Assembly (NCBI GenBank): GCA_004145795.1
Contig: SEIO01000002.1
Span: 62,001-126,000 of the forward strand
Source of the DNA: Lentibacillus lipolyticus
GTDB lineage: Bacteria > Bacillota > Bacilli > Bacillales > Amphibacillaceae
DNA length: 64,000 nucleotides
Reading direction: 5' to 3'
Of the stretch, positions 45,941-55,419 are shown piece after piece (the first letter of the stretch is position 1; the number at the start of each line of letters is the position of its first letter). The position numbers and the translations under genes are program-made. The notes under the pieces were generated by a model. That model was not told where the DNA came from, searched no databases, and saw nothing but the letters and a program-made list of their open reading frames with translations.

Positions 45941-48340
45941 ATGAAGCGAACAATCAGACGTGCCGCAATTCTTGGTTCCGGTGTAATGGGCTCGGGTATT
46001 GCAGCACATCTGGCAAATGTAGGTATACCGACCATCATGCTCGATATTGTACCGCGTGAACTGACAGAAACAGAAAAAAAGAAGGGCCTGACACTTGACG
46101 ATCGTGCCGTGCGGAATCGCATGGCAGCCGACAGCAAAAAGGCCTTGTTAAAGCAAAAGCCATCACCCATTACGTCCAAACAAAGCTTGGATTTGATTGA
46201 AGTAGGCAACATGGAGGACGATATGGAAAAGCTGGCAGATGTAGATTGGATCATTGAAGTGGTTGTCGAGAATCTGGAAGTAAAGCAAAAGGTCTTTGCC
46301 AATGTTGATAAGTATCGCGGGGAAGGAACCATTGTCAGTTCCAATACATCCGGCATTTCCGTGGAGGACATGGCAGAGGGACGGTCAGACGATTTCCGTA
46401 AACACTTTCTCGGAACGCACTTTTTCAACCCGCCACGCTACTTGAAACTGTTGGAAGTCATTCCGACGAAAGCCACAGATCCGGATGTGCTCGAATTTAT
46501 GAAAACGTTCGGCGAGGACGTATTAGGTAAAGGTGTTGTCGAAGCGAAAGATACACCGAACTTTATCGCCAATCGGATTGGAACGTATGGCCTGCTGGTA
46601 ACCGTTCAGGAAATGCTGAAAGGTGGTTACAGTGTCGGTGAAGTTGATTCGGTCACCGGGCCTATGATTGGACGTCCGAAGAGTGCGACATTCCGGACAT
46701 TGGATGTTGTCGGGCTGGATACATTTATTCATGTTGCCAACAATGTACATGATCAGGTTGAAGGCGATGAAAAGGACGTATTCAACGTACCCGATTTCAT
46801 GCAGCAAATGCAGGAGAAGGGATGGCTCGGTGCCAAGAGCGGTCAGGGGTTTTTCCTGAAGCAAAAAGGGAAAGGTGGCAGCACCATTTATGAGCTGAAT
46901 CCGAACACACTCGAATATGAGGACCGCAAGAAACTAAAAACGAACGCCACGGAAATGGCGCAGCAAGAAAAAGGACTAAACCGCAAATTGAAAGCGCTTG
47001 TAACAGCCAAAAGCGATCGAGCGGGCGACTTGGTTTGGCATATTTTAAAACCGGTGCTCCTTTATTCTGCAGAACTGACAGGAGAGATTGCCGATGACAT
47101 TGTATCCATTGATCAGGCAATGAAATGGGGATTTGGCTGGGAAATCGGGCCGTTTGAAACATGGGATGCCATTGGTGTTCGCAAGTCGGTTGAACGTATG
47201 CAGGCAGAAGGGGAGACCGTACCGGATTGGGTTGAGAAAATGCTGGAGAGCGGGAACGACACCTTCTATCAAACGGAAAACGGCAACGTCTATTATTACG
47301 ATAATGGAGAATACAAACAGCAGCAGTTCAACCCTAAAGAAATAAATTTGCAACGGATGAAAGATGAAAAAGGGGTCATTAAGAAGAATTCCGGTGCTAG
47401 TTTAATAGACTTAGGTGATGGTGTTGCCGGACTGGAATTCCATTCACAGGGCAATGCAATCGGCCTTGACATTATTAAAATGATGAATGATGCATTGGAA
47501 GAAGTGGATAAGAACTACGAAGGGCTTGTTATCGGGAACCAGGGGAAAAACTTCTGTGTCGGTGCACACCTCGGCATGATGCTTATGGCGGCGCAGGATG
47601 AAGATTTTTTCGAACTGGATATGGTTGTGCGCCAATTTCAAAACATGGCGATGAATATCAAATATGCAAATAAACCGGTTGTTGCCGCTCCATTTAATAT
47701 GACGGTCGGCGGTGGTGCGGAAGTTTCTTTGCCGGCAGCAGCGATACAGGCATCAGCTGAAACGTACATGGGACTTGTCGAATTTGGTGTTGGACTGATT
47801 CCTGGTGGTGGCGGAACGAAAGAGCTTTATTTAAAAGAACTTCGCAATCTGCCGGACGGTGTTCATTTCGATTTGACCAAAGTTGCCAATGACGTGTTTG
47901 AAAAAGTGGCGATGGCTAAAGTGTCCACATCGGCCGAAGAGGCACGCGGAAACGGATTTTTGGACAACAGTGACGCTATTAGCGTCCATCCGGATCACTT
48001 GCTTCATGATGCGAAACAAAAGGTATTGGCACTTGCAAAAGCAGGCTATCAGCCGCCAAAACGTGAAAATATCCCAGTTGTCGGAGACGCGGGTTATGCC
48101 GCTATGCTGCTCGGGGCCAAGTCCTTAAAGATTGGCGGATACGCAACTGATCATGATTTGAAAATTGCAGAAAAACTGGCGTACGTCCTGTCTGGTGGTC
48201 GTATCAAGGAAGGAACACGGATTGATGAGCAAGTCATGCTAGATTTGGAACGGGAAGCGTTCTTGAGTTTGATTGGCGAACCGCTGACACAGCAGCGAAT
48301 GCAGCACATGCTTTTAAAAGGCAAACCGTTGCGTAATTAA
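45941..48340 (+). CDS. fadN: 3-hydroxyacyl-CoA dehydrogenase / enoyl-CoA hydratase FadN
   Basis: Bifunctional beta-oxidation enzyme of 799 residues. The N-terminal half has the NAD-binding AILGSGVMGSGIAAHLANVG at about residues 8-27 and the dehydrogenase domain (to about 400) with GTHFFNPPRYLKLLEV; the C-terminal part (about 480-760) is an enoyl-CoA hydratase domain with NFCVGAHLGM and GGGGTKELYL segments. ATG 45941 follows aggggg; the frame opens 7 codons earlier. It is first in fadN-fadA-fadE, equal to yusL-yusK-yusJ of B. subtilis, under FadR control. Confidence 0.96.
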   Translation: MKRTIRRAAILGSGVMGSGIAAHLANVGIPTIMLDIVPRELTETEKKKGLTLDDRAVRNRMAADSKKALLKQKPSPITSKQSLDLIEVGNMEDDMEKLADVDWIIEVVVENLEVKQKVFANVDKYRGEGTIVSSNTSGISVEDMAEGRSDDFRKHFLGTHFFNPPRYLKLLEVIPTKATDPDVLEFMKTFGEDVLGKGVVEAKDTPNFIANRIGTYGLLVTVQEMLKGGYSVGEVDSVTGPMIGRPKSATFRTLDVVGLDTFIHVANNVHDQVEGDEKDVFNVPDFMQQMQEKGWLGAKSGQGFFLKQKGKGGSTIYELNPNTLEYEDRKKLKTNATEMAQQEKGLNRKLKALVTAKSDRAGDLVWHILKPVLLYSAELTGEIADDIVSIDQAMKWGFGWEIGPFETWDAIGVRKSVERMQAEGETVPDWVEKMLESGNDTFYQTENGNVYYYDNGEYKQQQFNPKEINLQRMKDEKGVIKKNSGASLIDLGDGVAGLEFHSQGNAIGLDIIKMMNDALEEVDKNYEGLVIGNQGKNFCVGAHLGMMLMAAQDEDFFELDMVVRQFQNMAMNIKYANKPVVAAPFNMTVGGGAEVSLPAAAIQASAETYMGLVEFGVGLIPGGGGTKELYLKELRNLPDGVHFDLTKVANDVFEKVAMAKVSTSAEEARGNGFLDNSDAISVHPDHLLHDAKQKVLALAKAGYQPPKRENIPVVGDAGYAAMLLGAKSLKIGGYATDHDLKIAEKLAYVLSGGRIKEGTRIDEQVMLDLEREAFLSLIGEPLTQQRMQHMLLKGKPLRN

Positions 48341-48361
48341 TTTCAAGGAGGGGGAGAAATC

Positions 48362-49537
48362 GTGAAGGAAGCAGTCATTGTTGCAGGTGCAAGGACCCCT
48401 GTAGGAAAAGCGAACAAAGGATCATTAGCAAACACAAGGCCGGATGATTTGGCCGCATTAACGATAAAAGAAACCCTGAAACGAGCAGGTGACTATGATG
48501 GGAATATTGATGATGTCATTATCGGCTGTGCCATGCCGGAAGCAGAACAGGGCATGAACATGGCACGGAACATTGCCGGGCTTGCCGGACTGTCGAAAGA
48601 TGTGCCGGGAATTACGATTAACCGTTACTGTTCATCAGGACTGCAAAGTATTGCGTATGCGGCCGAACGCATCATACTTGGTGCCAGCGATACGATTATC
48701 GCTGGCGGGGCTGAGTCGATGAGCCTGATTCCAATGGGCGGTCATGTGATTAAACCCAATCCAAGTCTTGTCCAGAATGCACCAGGCTATTACATGCAAA
48801 TGGGGCATACGGCGGAGGAAGTCGCCAACCGTTTTGGCATTTCCCGTGAGGAGCAGGATGCGTTTGCCGCCAGAAGTCACGAGCGTGCCGCAAAAGCACT
48901 GGAAGAAGGGAAATTTAACGATGAAATAGTACCAGTAGAAGTAACGGAACGGGTCATCGGCGAAAACAACAAGGTGGAAGAGAAATCTTTCATGTTTGAA
49001 ATGGACGAAGGTGTTCGTCCAGAGACAACAGCAGAAGTACTCAGCAAGCTGAAATCGGCATTTTCCGCGGCCGGTACGGTTACTGCCGGAAATTCTTCGC
49101 AAATGAGTGATGCTGCTGGTTCTGTCCTTCTCATGGACCGAGAAAAAGCAGACGCAGAAGGATTGAAACCACTGGCAAAATTCCACTCATTTGCTGTTGC
49201 CGGTGTGGAACCGGAAATTATGGGCGTTGGTCCGGTCGAAGCGGTGCCAAAGGCAATAAAAATGGCCGGGCTGGAATTGGCTGATGTCGGGCTGGTTGAA
49301 TTGAATGAGGCATTTGCTTCCCAGTCACTCCGTGTGATACAGGCACTGGATCTGGATCCGGAAATAGTCAATGTTAACGGTGGCGCAATTGCACTCGGCC
49401 ATCCGCTTGGCATGACTGGCACGAAACTGACACTTAGTCTGATCCATGAGATGAAGCGTCGAAATGTACAGTATGGTGTTGTGACAATGTGCATTGGCGG
49501 CGGCATGGGAGCAGCCGGTGTATTTGAATTATTATAA
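48362..49537 (+). CDS. fadA: Acetyl-CoA C-acyltransferase (3-ketoacyl-CoA thiolase)
   Basis: Thiolytic step of fatty acid beta-oxidation. The 391-residue thiolase has the acyl-accepting Cys in NRYCSSGLQ near residue 90, the His in GGAIALGHPLGMTG near residue 350 and the second active Cys in MCIGGGMGAAGVFE near residue 380. GTG 48362 follows an ideal aaggagggg. It is 21 nt after fadN and 21 nt before fadE, so one operon. Confidence 0.96.
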   Translation: MKEAVIVAGARTPVGKANKGSLANTRPDDLAALTIKETLKRAGDYDGNIDDVIIGCAMPEAEQGMNMARNIAGLAGLSKDVPGITINRYCSSGLQSIAYAAERIILGASDTIIAGGAESMSLIPMGGHVIKPNPSLVQNAPGYYMQMGHTAEEVANRFGISREEQDAFAARSHERAAKALEEGKFNDEIVPVEVTERVIGENNKVEEKSFMFEMDEGVRPETTAEVLSKLKSAFSAAGTVTAGNSSQMSDAAGSVLLMDREKADAEGLKPLAKFHSFAVAGVEPEIMGVGPVEAVPKAIKMAGLELADVGLVELNEAFASQSLRVIQALDLDPEIVNVNGGAIALGHPLGMTGTKLTLSLIHEMKRRNVQYGVVTMCIGGGMGAAGVFELL

Positions 49538-49558
49538 ACTGTGGAAGGGACGATTCAT

Positions 49559-51343
49559 ATGAGTGAAACGAAAGAAAAATTGTTTAAAGGCGGCGGATTT
49601 CTGATTGATGATGTGCAAGCAGATGATATTACAACACCAGAAGATTTCACCGAAGAGCATAGAATGATTGGTAAAACAACAGATGACTTTATCGACGGTG
49701 AGGTGATGCCGAAAATCGATAATCTCGAAAACCACGAGTTTGAGCATTCCGTTGATCTTTTGAAAAAAGCTGGGGAACTCGGTTTGCTTGGTGCGGATGT
49801 TCCGGAAGAATATGGCGGTCTTGGTTTGGATAAGATCAGTTCGTCTGTCATAACGGAAAAGTTTGCACGGGCTGGCGGTTTTTCTATTACACATGGCGGT
49901 CATGTCGGCATCGGGTCATTGCCTATCGTATTTTTCGGCAATGATGATCAGAAACAGCGCTACTTGCCAAAACTGGCAACAGGTGAGCTGCTGGCTGCCT
50001 ACGCACTTACAGAGCCAAGTTCCGGTTCTGATGCCCTAAGTGCTAAGACAACGGCTACTTTGAATGAAGCCGGAACACATTATATTTTGAACGGGGAAAA
50101 GCAATGGATCACCAACTCTGCCTTTGCTGATGTGTTCGTCGTATACGCTAAAATCGACGGGGAACATTTCTCCGCGTTTATTGTTGAACGGGAATTTCCT
50201 GGTGTATCGACCGGTCCCGAAGAGAAAAAAATGGGAATCAAAAGTTCTTCGACCCGCACCTTGATTTTGGAAGATGCCGAAGTACCGGTAGAAAATTTGC
50301 TGGGTGAAAAAGGGAAAGGACACAAGATAGCCTTCAATATTCTAAACGTTGGCCGCTATAAATTGGCCATTGGTGGTGTCGGCGGATCGAAACACGGCAT
50401 TGAATTGGCTACAAAATATGTGAAGGAACGGAAACAATTCAACACCCTTATTTCTGGTTTTGCACTGACAAAAGAAAAACTGGCAACGATGGCGGCGCGA
50501 ACTTATGCAAACGAAAGCGCTGTTTACCGTACTGTCGGACTTTTTGAACAGAGGCTTGGTTCCCTGACAGAGGAACAGCTCAAAGATGGCCGCGAGGTAG
50601 CAAAAGCGATCGCCGAATATCAGATTGAATGTTCCATGAATAAATTCGCAGCAACGGAATGCCTGGACTACGTTGTCGATGAAGCAGTTCAGCTGCATGG
50701 TGGCTACGGGTTCATGGAAGAGTATGAAGTGGCCAGAATGTACCGCGATTCGCGGATTAACCGAATTTTTGAGGGTACCAATGAAATTAACCGGCTGCTC
50801 GTGCCTGGAACGCTGATGAAAAAAGCGATGAAAGGGGAGCTGCCGCTACTTGACAAAGCCCAGCAGCTGCAGGAAGAACTTATGATGCTCATGCCGGAAG
50901 AACCCGGCGACGCACCGCTCGAACAGGAGAAATATCTGCTGCAACATGCGAAGAAAATGGTGCTGCTTGGTGCCGGGCTCGCCGCTCAAAAGTATATGCA
51001 AAAGTTGGAAAATGAACAGGAGATTCTCGTTAATTTGGCTGATATGGTCAATGAAGTATATAACATGGAATCAGCTATTCTAAGGACCGAAAAAGCGATC
51101 AATAAAGATGGCGAGGAGAAACACAAGCCAAAACTGCTTTATACACAAGTGTACGTCCAGGAAGCATTCAACCAGATGGAGGCTGACGCAAAAGAAACCT
51201 TAATTGCAGTCGAATCTGGTGATACGCTGCGGATGATGCTGTCATCATTACGGAAACTGACGCGACACACACCAATTGATGTTATTTCCAAAAAACGGGC
51301 GATTGCTGAAACGATTATCGAAGAAGAAAAATACGTCGTTTAA
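49559..51343 (+). CDS. fadE: Acyl-CoA dehydrogenase FadE (YusJ-type)
   Basis: FAD-dependent first step of beta-oxidation, 594 residues. The N-terminal and middle domains contain AYALTEPSSGSDALS near residue 150 and GEKQWITNSAFADVF near 180; the C-terminal helical domain contains the FAD-binding LHGGYGFMEEY near 385 and RINRIFEGTNEINRL near 405, where the Glu of EGTNE is the likely catalytic base. The extra 170 residues at the C terminus are usual for the YusJ subgroup. ATG 49559 follows ggaaggga. Confidence 0.95.
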   Translation: MSETKEKLFKGGGFLIDDVQADDITTPEDFTEEHRMIGKTTDDFIDGEVMPKIDNLENHEFEHSVDLLKKAGELGLLGADVPEEYGGLGLDKISSSVITEKFARAGGFSITHGGHVGIGSLPIVFFGNDDQKQRYLPKLATGELLAAYALTEPSSGSDALSAKTTATLNEAGTHYILNGEKQWITNSAFADVFVVYAKIDGEHFSAFIVEREFPGVSTGPEEKKMGIKSSSTRTLILEDAEVPVENLLGEKGKGHKIAFNILNVGRYKLAIGGVGGSKHGIELATKYVKERKQFNTLISGFALTKEKLATMAARTYANESAVYRTVGLFEQRLGSLTEEQLKDGREVAKAIAEYQIECSMNKFAATECLDYVVDEAVQLHGGYGFMEEYEVARMYRDSRINRIFEGTNEINRLLVPGTLMKKAMKGELPLLDKAQQLQEELMMLMPEEPGDAPLEQEKYLLQHAKKMVLLGAGLAAQKYMQKLENEQEILVNLADMVNEVYNMESAILRTEKAINKDGEEKHKPKLLYTQVYVQEAFNQMEADAKETLIAVESGDTLRMMLSSLRKLTRHTPIDVISKKRAIAETIIEEEKYVV

Positions 51344-51780
51344 ACAACAATCATGCGCTGCAAAACTGGGAATGGAAGATAACAAAAAGGATGTTTACCC
51401 TGAGATTAATATTTTCACTTCACCACCTTAAAGAATGAAATACGGCGAAACGATTTGTATAAACTGCGACGTAACTGCGAAAAATTTTGAGTGCTAAGAC
51501 ACCGCTCCGGAACACGTCACAGTTTCTGTCAACTTCACCGAAAACAATAAAGTTTGTGGAAAGAGCAATTAAAAGAAAGATCCGAACCTGATTTGGCGTG
51601 GACAGAAAAAATGTTGAATCATCGTTCGGATTTTTCGTTGTTTTAGTATGTATGCCCCAACCTTATTCTTGCTTCGCCATCGAGAAAATCTCTGAATGTT
51701 ACAAAGCTTAGCTAACCTATTCACCGGTAAATTTGCTATAATGAAAATGACCAATTAATTTTGATAAGGGAGGGATTCAA
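51344..51780. other. Gap after the fad operon with repeat fragments
   Basis: 437 nt without a gene. Around 51465-51530 there is a degraded fragment with GCGACGTAA and GCTAAGACACCGCTCCGGAA similar to 44380-44410 (the left flank of repeat copy B). The family 3 hairpin is at 51569-51648. Confidence 0.55.
51569..51648. repeat. Dispersed terminator-like hairpin, family 3, copy B
   Basis: AGATCCGAAC pairs with GTTCGGATTTTT; the loop ends with TGTTGAATCATC as in copy A (18063-18122) but is longer by about 17 nt. A T run follows on the plus strand. Confidence 0.65.
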
Positions 51781-52143
51781 ATGGCATTAACGTTTTATTG
51801 GTACCCGAAATGTGGCACCTGCCAGAAAGCAAAAAAGTGGCTGGATAACCACGATGTCGCCTATACCAGTGTACATATGGTTGAGGAACCGCCAACAAAA
51901 GAACAGCTGCTTGATTTTATTGCCAAAAGTGACTTGCCGGCCAAAAAATTTTTCAACACAAGTGGCAAAAAATATCGCGAACAAAACATAAAAGACAAAA
52001 TTAAGAATGCCAGCACCGAAGAAATGGCCGAGCTTCTTGCCTCAGATGGTATGCTAATCAAACGGCCGATTGTTACGGATGGGGAAAAGGTAACGGTTGG
52101 GTTCAAGGAAGAAACGTTCTCGGAATATTGGCTGGAAAAATAA
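51781..52143 (+). CDS. ArsC/Spx-family protein (YusI-like)
   Basis: A 120-residue thioredoxin-fold protein of the arsenate reductase/Spx family with the pair C11-x-x-C14 in KCGTCQ at the N terminus and the later IKRPIVTDGEKVTVGF. Real Spx has CxxC too, but the length and the YusI-like neighbours (fadE upstream, gcvH downstream) argue for YusI, whose role is unknown. ATG 51781 follows ggaggga. Confidence 0.88.
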   Translation: MALTFYWYPKCGTCQKAKKWLDNHDVAYTSVHMVEEPPTKEQLLDFIAKSDLPAKKFFNTSGKKYREQNIKDKIKNASTEEMAELLASDGMLIKRPIVTDGEKVTVGFKEETFSEYWLEK

Positions 52144-52214
52144 GATGGAATACTAGAAAAATGAGCATGAACCTAGTATGCTAATAATGATATTATGATG
52201 ATGGAGGGATTTGC

Positions 52215-52598
52215 ATGAATCTGCCGAAAGACCTGCTGTACACAGAGGAGCACGAGTGGATTAAAAAAGAAGATGGGAAAGTCCGCATTGGGATAACTGA
52301 CTTTGCCCAGGACGAACTTGGTGACATCGTCTTTGTTGAACTGCCTGAAGAAGGCGACGAAATTGAAGTGGATGAACCATTTGGCAGTGTGGAATCAGTC
52401 AAAACGGTTTCCGAGCTGTACGCCCCCATTTCCGGAAAAGTGGTCGAAGTTAATGAAGAACTGGAAGACAGCCCGGAATTTGTTAATGAATCGCCATATG
52501 ACAAAGCATGGATGATTGTCGTGGAACCGGCTGATGAAACAGATCTCGACAATTTGTTGTCTGCTGAACAGTACGAAAAAGCGGTTAAAGAGGACTGA
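52215..52598 (+). CDS. gcvH: Glycine cleavage system H protein
   Basis: Lipoyl carrier protein of 127 residues. The lipoylated Lys63 lies in [11 protein letters not shown], as in all H proteins, and the hybrid-motif glycine GKVVEVN follows. In Bacillus GcvH also has a central role in lipoate assembly: octanoyl groups are first placed on GcvH and then passed to other complexes. This gene is separate from gcvT/gcvP, as in B. subtilis. A clear terminator follows. Confidence 0.97.
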   Translation: MNLPKDLLYTEEHEWIKKEDGKVRIGITDFAQDELGDIVFVELPEEGDEIEVDEPFGSVESVKTVSELYAPISGKVVEVNEELEDSPEFVNESPYDKAWMIVVEPADETDLDNLLSAEQYEKAVKED

Positions 52599-52618
52599 TT
52601 TTACTATCTTAATAAATC

Positions 52619-52655
52619 ACTGGCTTGCTCGAGGTAGTGCAAGTCAGTTTTTTTA
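52619..52655 (+). terminator. Terminator after gcvH
   Basis: ACTGGCTTGC (52619-52628) pairs with GCAAGTCAGT (52639-52648), one G.U pair, then eight T. Confidence 0.88.
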
Positions 52656-52738
52656 TCCTCGTACAACTTAGGGCATCATAGGATATGCCGGGTCGGACAT
52701 AAGAATAAGAAACGTTCTCTTTAAGGGGGGCAACGGGA

Positions 52739-53095
52739 ATGACACATAACCGTAAAAAAGTTATTATAGTGGAAGGATTAACGGATAAGCTGCAAATCCA
52801 AAAAGTGCTTGCCGATGACGATGTGGAAATTATTTGCACCCACGGTACGCTGGGGGTTGAAAAAATGGATGAGTTGCTTGACAAGCACGATTTGGACAAC
52901 CGGGACGTCTATATACTTGTTGATGAGGACGATTCAGGCAGCAAAATCCGCCGTCAGCTAATTAGTGAATGTCCTCATGCCAGGAATATCCATGTTGATA
53001 ATGATTACCGGGAAGTGGCAGCAACTCCTGTTCAGATGCTGGCAATGGCCCTTGCTGGCGTGGAGATAGCAGTTGATCCTACATTTTTGGCTTAG
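52739..53095 (+). CDS. Toprim-domain protein (YusF-like)
   Basis: A 118-residue single Toprim domain: the acidic start IVEGLTDKLQIQK near residue 10 (catalytic-type Glu) and the DEDDSG cluster near residue 62 are the two Toprim metal motifs. Such small Toprim proteins resemble the M5-type ribonuclease/primase group and may act on nucleic acid. B. subtilis YusF occupies the same place beside gcvH. Function unknown. ATG 52739 follows gggggg. Confidence 0.88.
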   Translation: MTHNRKKVIIVEGLTDKLQIQKVLADDDVEIICTHGTLGVEKMDELLDKHDLDNRDVYILVDEDDSGSKIRRQLISECPHARNIHVDNDYREVAATPVQMLAMALAGVEIAVDPTFLA

Positions 53096-53105
53096 GGTGA
53101 TTTGA

Positions 53106-53423
53106 TTGCTCCAGATACAAGAAAACGACGTAGAAAAAGAACATTATATTTTATATATTTATACACCATTTTGTGGTACATGTGCGTTAGCCAGATCCAT
53201 GCTGGAGAAAATTGAGTCCGTCCATCAGGAAACTATTTTCTATGAAATGAATGCATCGCTGCATCCTCAGTTTATGCAGGACTATCAAATTGAAAGCGTG
53301 CCATGTCTGCTGATTAAAGATAATAATGAAATAAAAGAAAAAGTTTATGCGTTTCATTCCATCCCGAATTTATATAGCTATTTGCTCAACTATAAACCAG
53401 ATTTATTTGAAAATGATGGTTGA
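53106..53423 (+). CDS. Thioredoxin-like protein (YusE-like)
   Basis: A 105-residue thioredoxin-fold protein with the redox pair in PFCGTCALAR (about residues 22-31) and the cis-Pro in ESVPCLLI near residue 62. Start TTG 53106 lies 10 nt behind the Toprim gene after agggtga, so both are cotranscribed. YusE of B. subtilis is in the same order. Specific partner unknown. Confidence 0.87.
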   Translation: MLQIQENDVEKEHYILYIYTPFCGTCALARSMLEKIESVHQETIFYEMNASLHPQFMQDYQIESVPCLLIKDNNEIKEKVYAFHSIPNLYSYLLNYKPDLFENDG

Positions 53424-53490
53424 TCTGTATTGACAGCATTGGATGGAACTGCTAATATTTCTATTATTGATTCTAAATTAAATAAACATA

Positions 53491-53657
53491 CTCTTATCAT
53501 GAGCGGTGGAGGGGCTGGCCCTATGAAACCGCGGCAACCTCAAACACGAGTTTGAAAGGTGCCAATTCCTGCAAAGCAGATGCTTTGGCAGATAAGAGAA
53601 CGAGATGATTGTAATTGCGATTCGTCTTTCTGTTCTCTTACAGAAAGGCGTTTTTTA
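53491..53657 (+). promoter_or_regulatory. SAM-I (S-box) riboswitch
   Basis: P1 is CTCTTATC (53491-53498) with GATAAGAG (53591-53598). Between them are the S-box signatures ATGAGCGGTGGAGGG, CTGGCCC, GAAACCGCGGCAACC and GGTGCCAATTCC. Downstream AAGAGAAC (53594-53601) can pair with GTTCTCTT (53632-53639) as antiterminator, in competition with P1 and with the terminator stem 53623-53632/53641-53650 followed by TTTTTT. With SAM bound, transcription of metNPQ stops. Confidence 0.95.
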
Positions 53658-53714
53658 TTTTTTGAAAAATTTTTAGCGGTGTCATGCGAAGAAAAAAAGG
53701 AGGATCTGATCCAT

Positions 53715-54746
53715 TTGATTTCGATAAAGGGTTTGAGCAAAACATTTACAACAATGCATAACCAGATTACAGCTGTCGATGACTTAACCCTTGATATAAA
53801 TGAGGGCGACATCTTTGGAGTGATTGGTTATAGTGGAGCTGGCAAAAGTACTTTTGTAAGGCTTTTGAACAGGCTGGAAGAACCGACTGAAGGAGAGATA
53901 GTCATTGATCAGCAAGAGATAACTGCTTTAAGTTCCAATCAGCTCCGGATGACCCGTCAGGAAATCGGGATGATTTTCCAGCACTTTAATTTGCTATGGT
54001 CACGGACGGTAAAAGCAAATATCGCTTTTCCGCTGGAGATAGCAGGGATTCCGAAGCGTGAACGTGAGGAACGTGTTGAGGAACTGATTGAGCTTGTCGG
54101 ACTTACCGGCCGGGAAAAGGCCTACCCGTCACAGTTGAGCGGCGGACAAAAACAGCGGGTTGGTATTGCCAGAGCACTTGCCAACCGACCGAAAGTTCTC
54201 TTGTGTGATGAAGCTACATCTGCACTTGATCCGGAAACGACGAACGCCATTCTGGACTTGTTGGTGGATATTAATGAAAAGCTGGGTCTGACCATTATTT
54301 TAATTACGCATGAGATGCACGTAATCCGCAAGATCTGTAAACAGGTTGCCGTTATGGAAAATGGAAAAATCGTGGAACAGGGCGATGTGCTGGATGTATT
54401 TTTACGGCCCGAACAACAGGTCACAAAGAAATTCGTTGAACAAGTGATGGGGTCCGATGAACAAGATGATGATTTGGAACAGTTGTTCAGTTCCAGTCAA
54501 ACCGGCAGACTACTCAGACTTCACTTCGTCGGAGAAACAGCGAATCAGCCGCTGATCAGCAAACTGGCAAAACTGTTCTCGGTTGATATCAATATTTTGC
54601 AAGGGAAAATTACACAAATGCAGGATGACGCATACGGAACTTTATTCGTACAAATGGATGGCGAACCGGACGAAATGGACCGAGCAGTGCAGTATTTAGC
54701 GGATGAAACCTCCGTGGAAGTGGAGGTGATTCAGCATGTGGAATGA
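53715..54746 (+). CDS. metN: Methionine ABC transporter ATP-binding protein
   Basis: ATPase of the D/L-methionine importer, 343 residues: Walker A GYSGAGKST at 38-46, signature LSGGQKQR near 140, Walker B VLLCDEATSALD near 160, switch His in LITHEM near 195, and a C-terminal NIL domain (about 265-343) that binds methionine for trans-inhibition. Start TTG 53715 follows aaggagg by 9 nt. The open frame reaches back to 53559, but that part is the riboswitch and terminator and is not coding. Confidence 0.96.
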   Translation: MISIKGLSKTFTTMHNQITAVDDLTLDINEGDIFGVIGYSGAGKSTFVRLLNRLEEPTEGEIVIDQQEITALSSNQLRMTRQEIGMIFQHFNLLWSRTVKANIAFPLEIAGIPKREREERVEELIELVGLTGREKAYPSQLSGGQKQRVGIARALANRPKVLLCDEATSALDPETTNAILDLLVDINEKLGLTIILITHEMHVIRKICKQVAVMENGKIVEQGDVLDVFLRPEQQVTKKFVEQVMGSDEQDDDLEQLFSSSQTGRLLRLHFVGETANQPLISKLAKLFSVDINILQGKITQMQDDAYGTLFVQMDGEPDEMDRAVQYLADETSVEVEVIQHVE

Positions 54747-55404
54747 TTGGTTTCCAAATATTGAACTGCAGGAGCTTTGGGTAGCGACTTATGAAACATT
54801 CTATATGACAATTCTTGCACTTGCCGGCACGTTTGTTTTTGGTATTGTATTGGGATTGCTTCTCTATCTGACGATGAAAGGCGGCATATGGCAAAACAAA
54901 GCACTGAATCTGATTGTAGCGTCTGTCGTAAACGTGTTCAGGGCGATTCCATTTATCATTCTCATTTTGTTGCTTTTCCCGTTCACGGACTTCCTAATTG
55001 GTACCATCCGTGGTCCGAACGCAGCATTGCCTGCATTGATTATCGGTTCGGCACCATTTTACGGACGGCTTGTTGAAATTGCGCTGAAGGAAGTGGACAA
55101 AGGGGTTGTGGAAGCAGCAAAGGCGATGGGCGCCAAAACACGGACAATTATTTTCCGTGTGCTGCTGCCAGAATCAATGCCGGCCCTTATTTCTGGTATT
55201 ACGGTCACAGCGATTAATTTAATTGGTTATACGGCAATGGCCGGTGTTATCGGAGCCGGGGGACTTGGGAATTATGCCTATTTCTTTGGATTCCAGCGAC
55301 ATGAGTTTGACGTTGTGTTTATATGTACTGTACTGATTGTACTTATAGTGTTCTTATTTCAATTTATCGGGGATTATGTCTCAACTAAAATAGATAAACG
55401 ATAA
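54736..55404 (+). CDS. metP: Methionine ABC transporter permease
   Basis: Membrane subunit of the methionine importer (metI in E. coli), 222 residues with five predicted helices. The coupling loop EAAKAMGAKTRTIIFRVLLPES near residue 133 is the binding-protein-dependent transport signature. ATG 54736 overlaps the metN end by 11 nt, so translation is coupled; metQ follows after 15 nt. Confidence 0.96.
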   Translation: MWNDWFPNIELQELWVATYETFYMTILALAGTFVFGIVLGLLLYLTMKGGIWQNKALNLIVASVVNVFRAIPFIILILLLFPFTDFLIGTIRGPNAALPALIIGSAPFYGRLVEIALKEVDKGVVEAAKAMGAKTRTIIFRVLLPESMPALISGITVTAINLIGYTAMAGVIGAGGLGNYAYFFGFQRHEFDVVFICTVLIVLIVFLFQFIGDYVSTKIDKR

Positions 55405-55419
55405 AAAGGAGAGATTCAG

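Noticed and set aside
53559-53714. N-terminal extension of metN
   Set aside because: This part is the SAM riboswitch and terminator; the ideal Shine-Dalgarno and the family N terminus place the start at TTG 53715.
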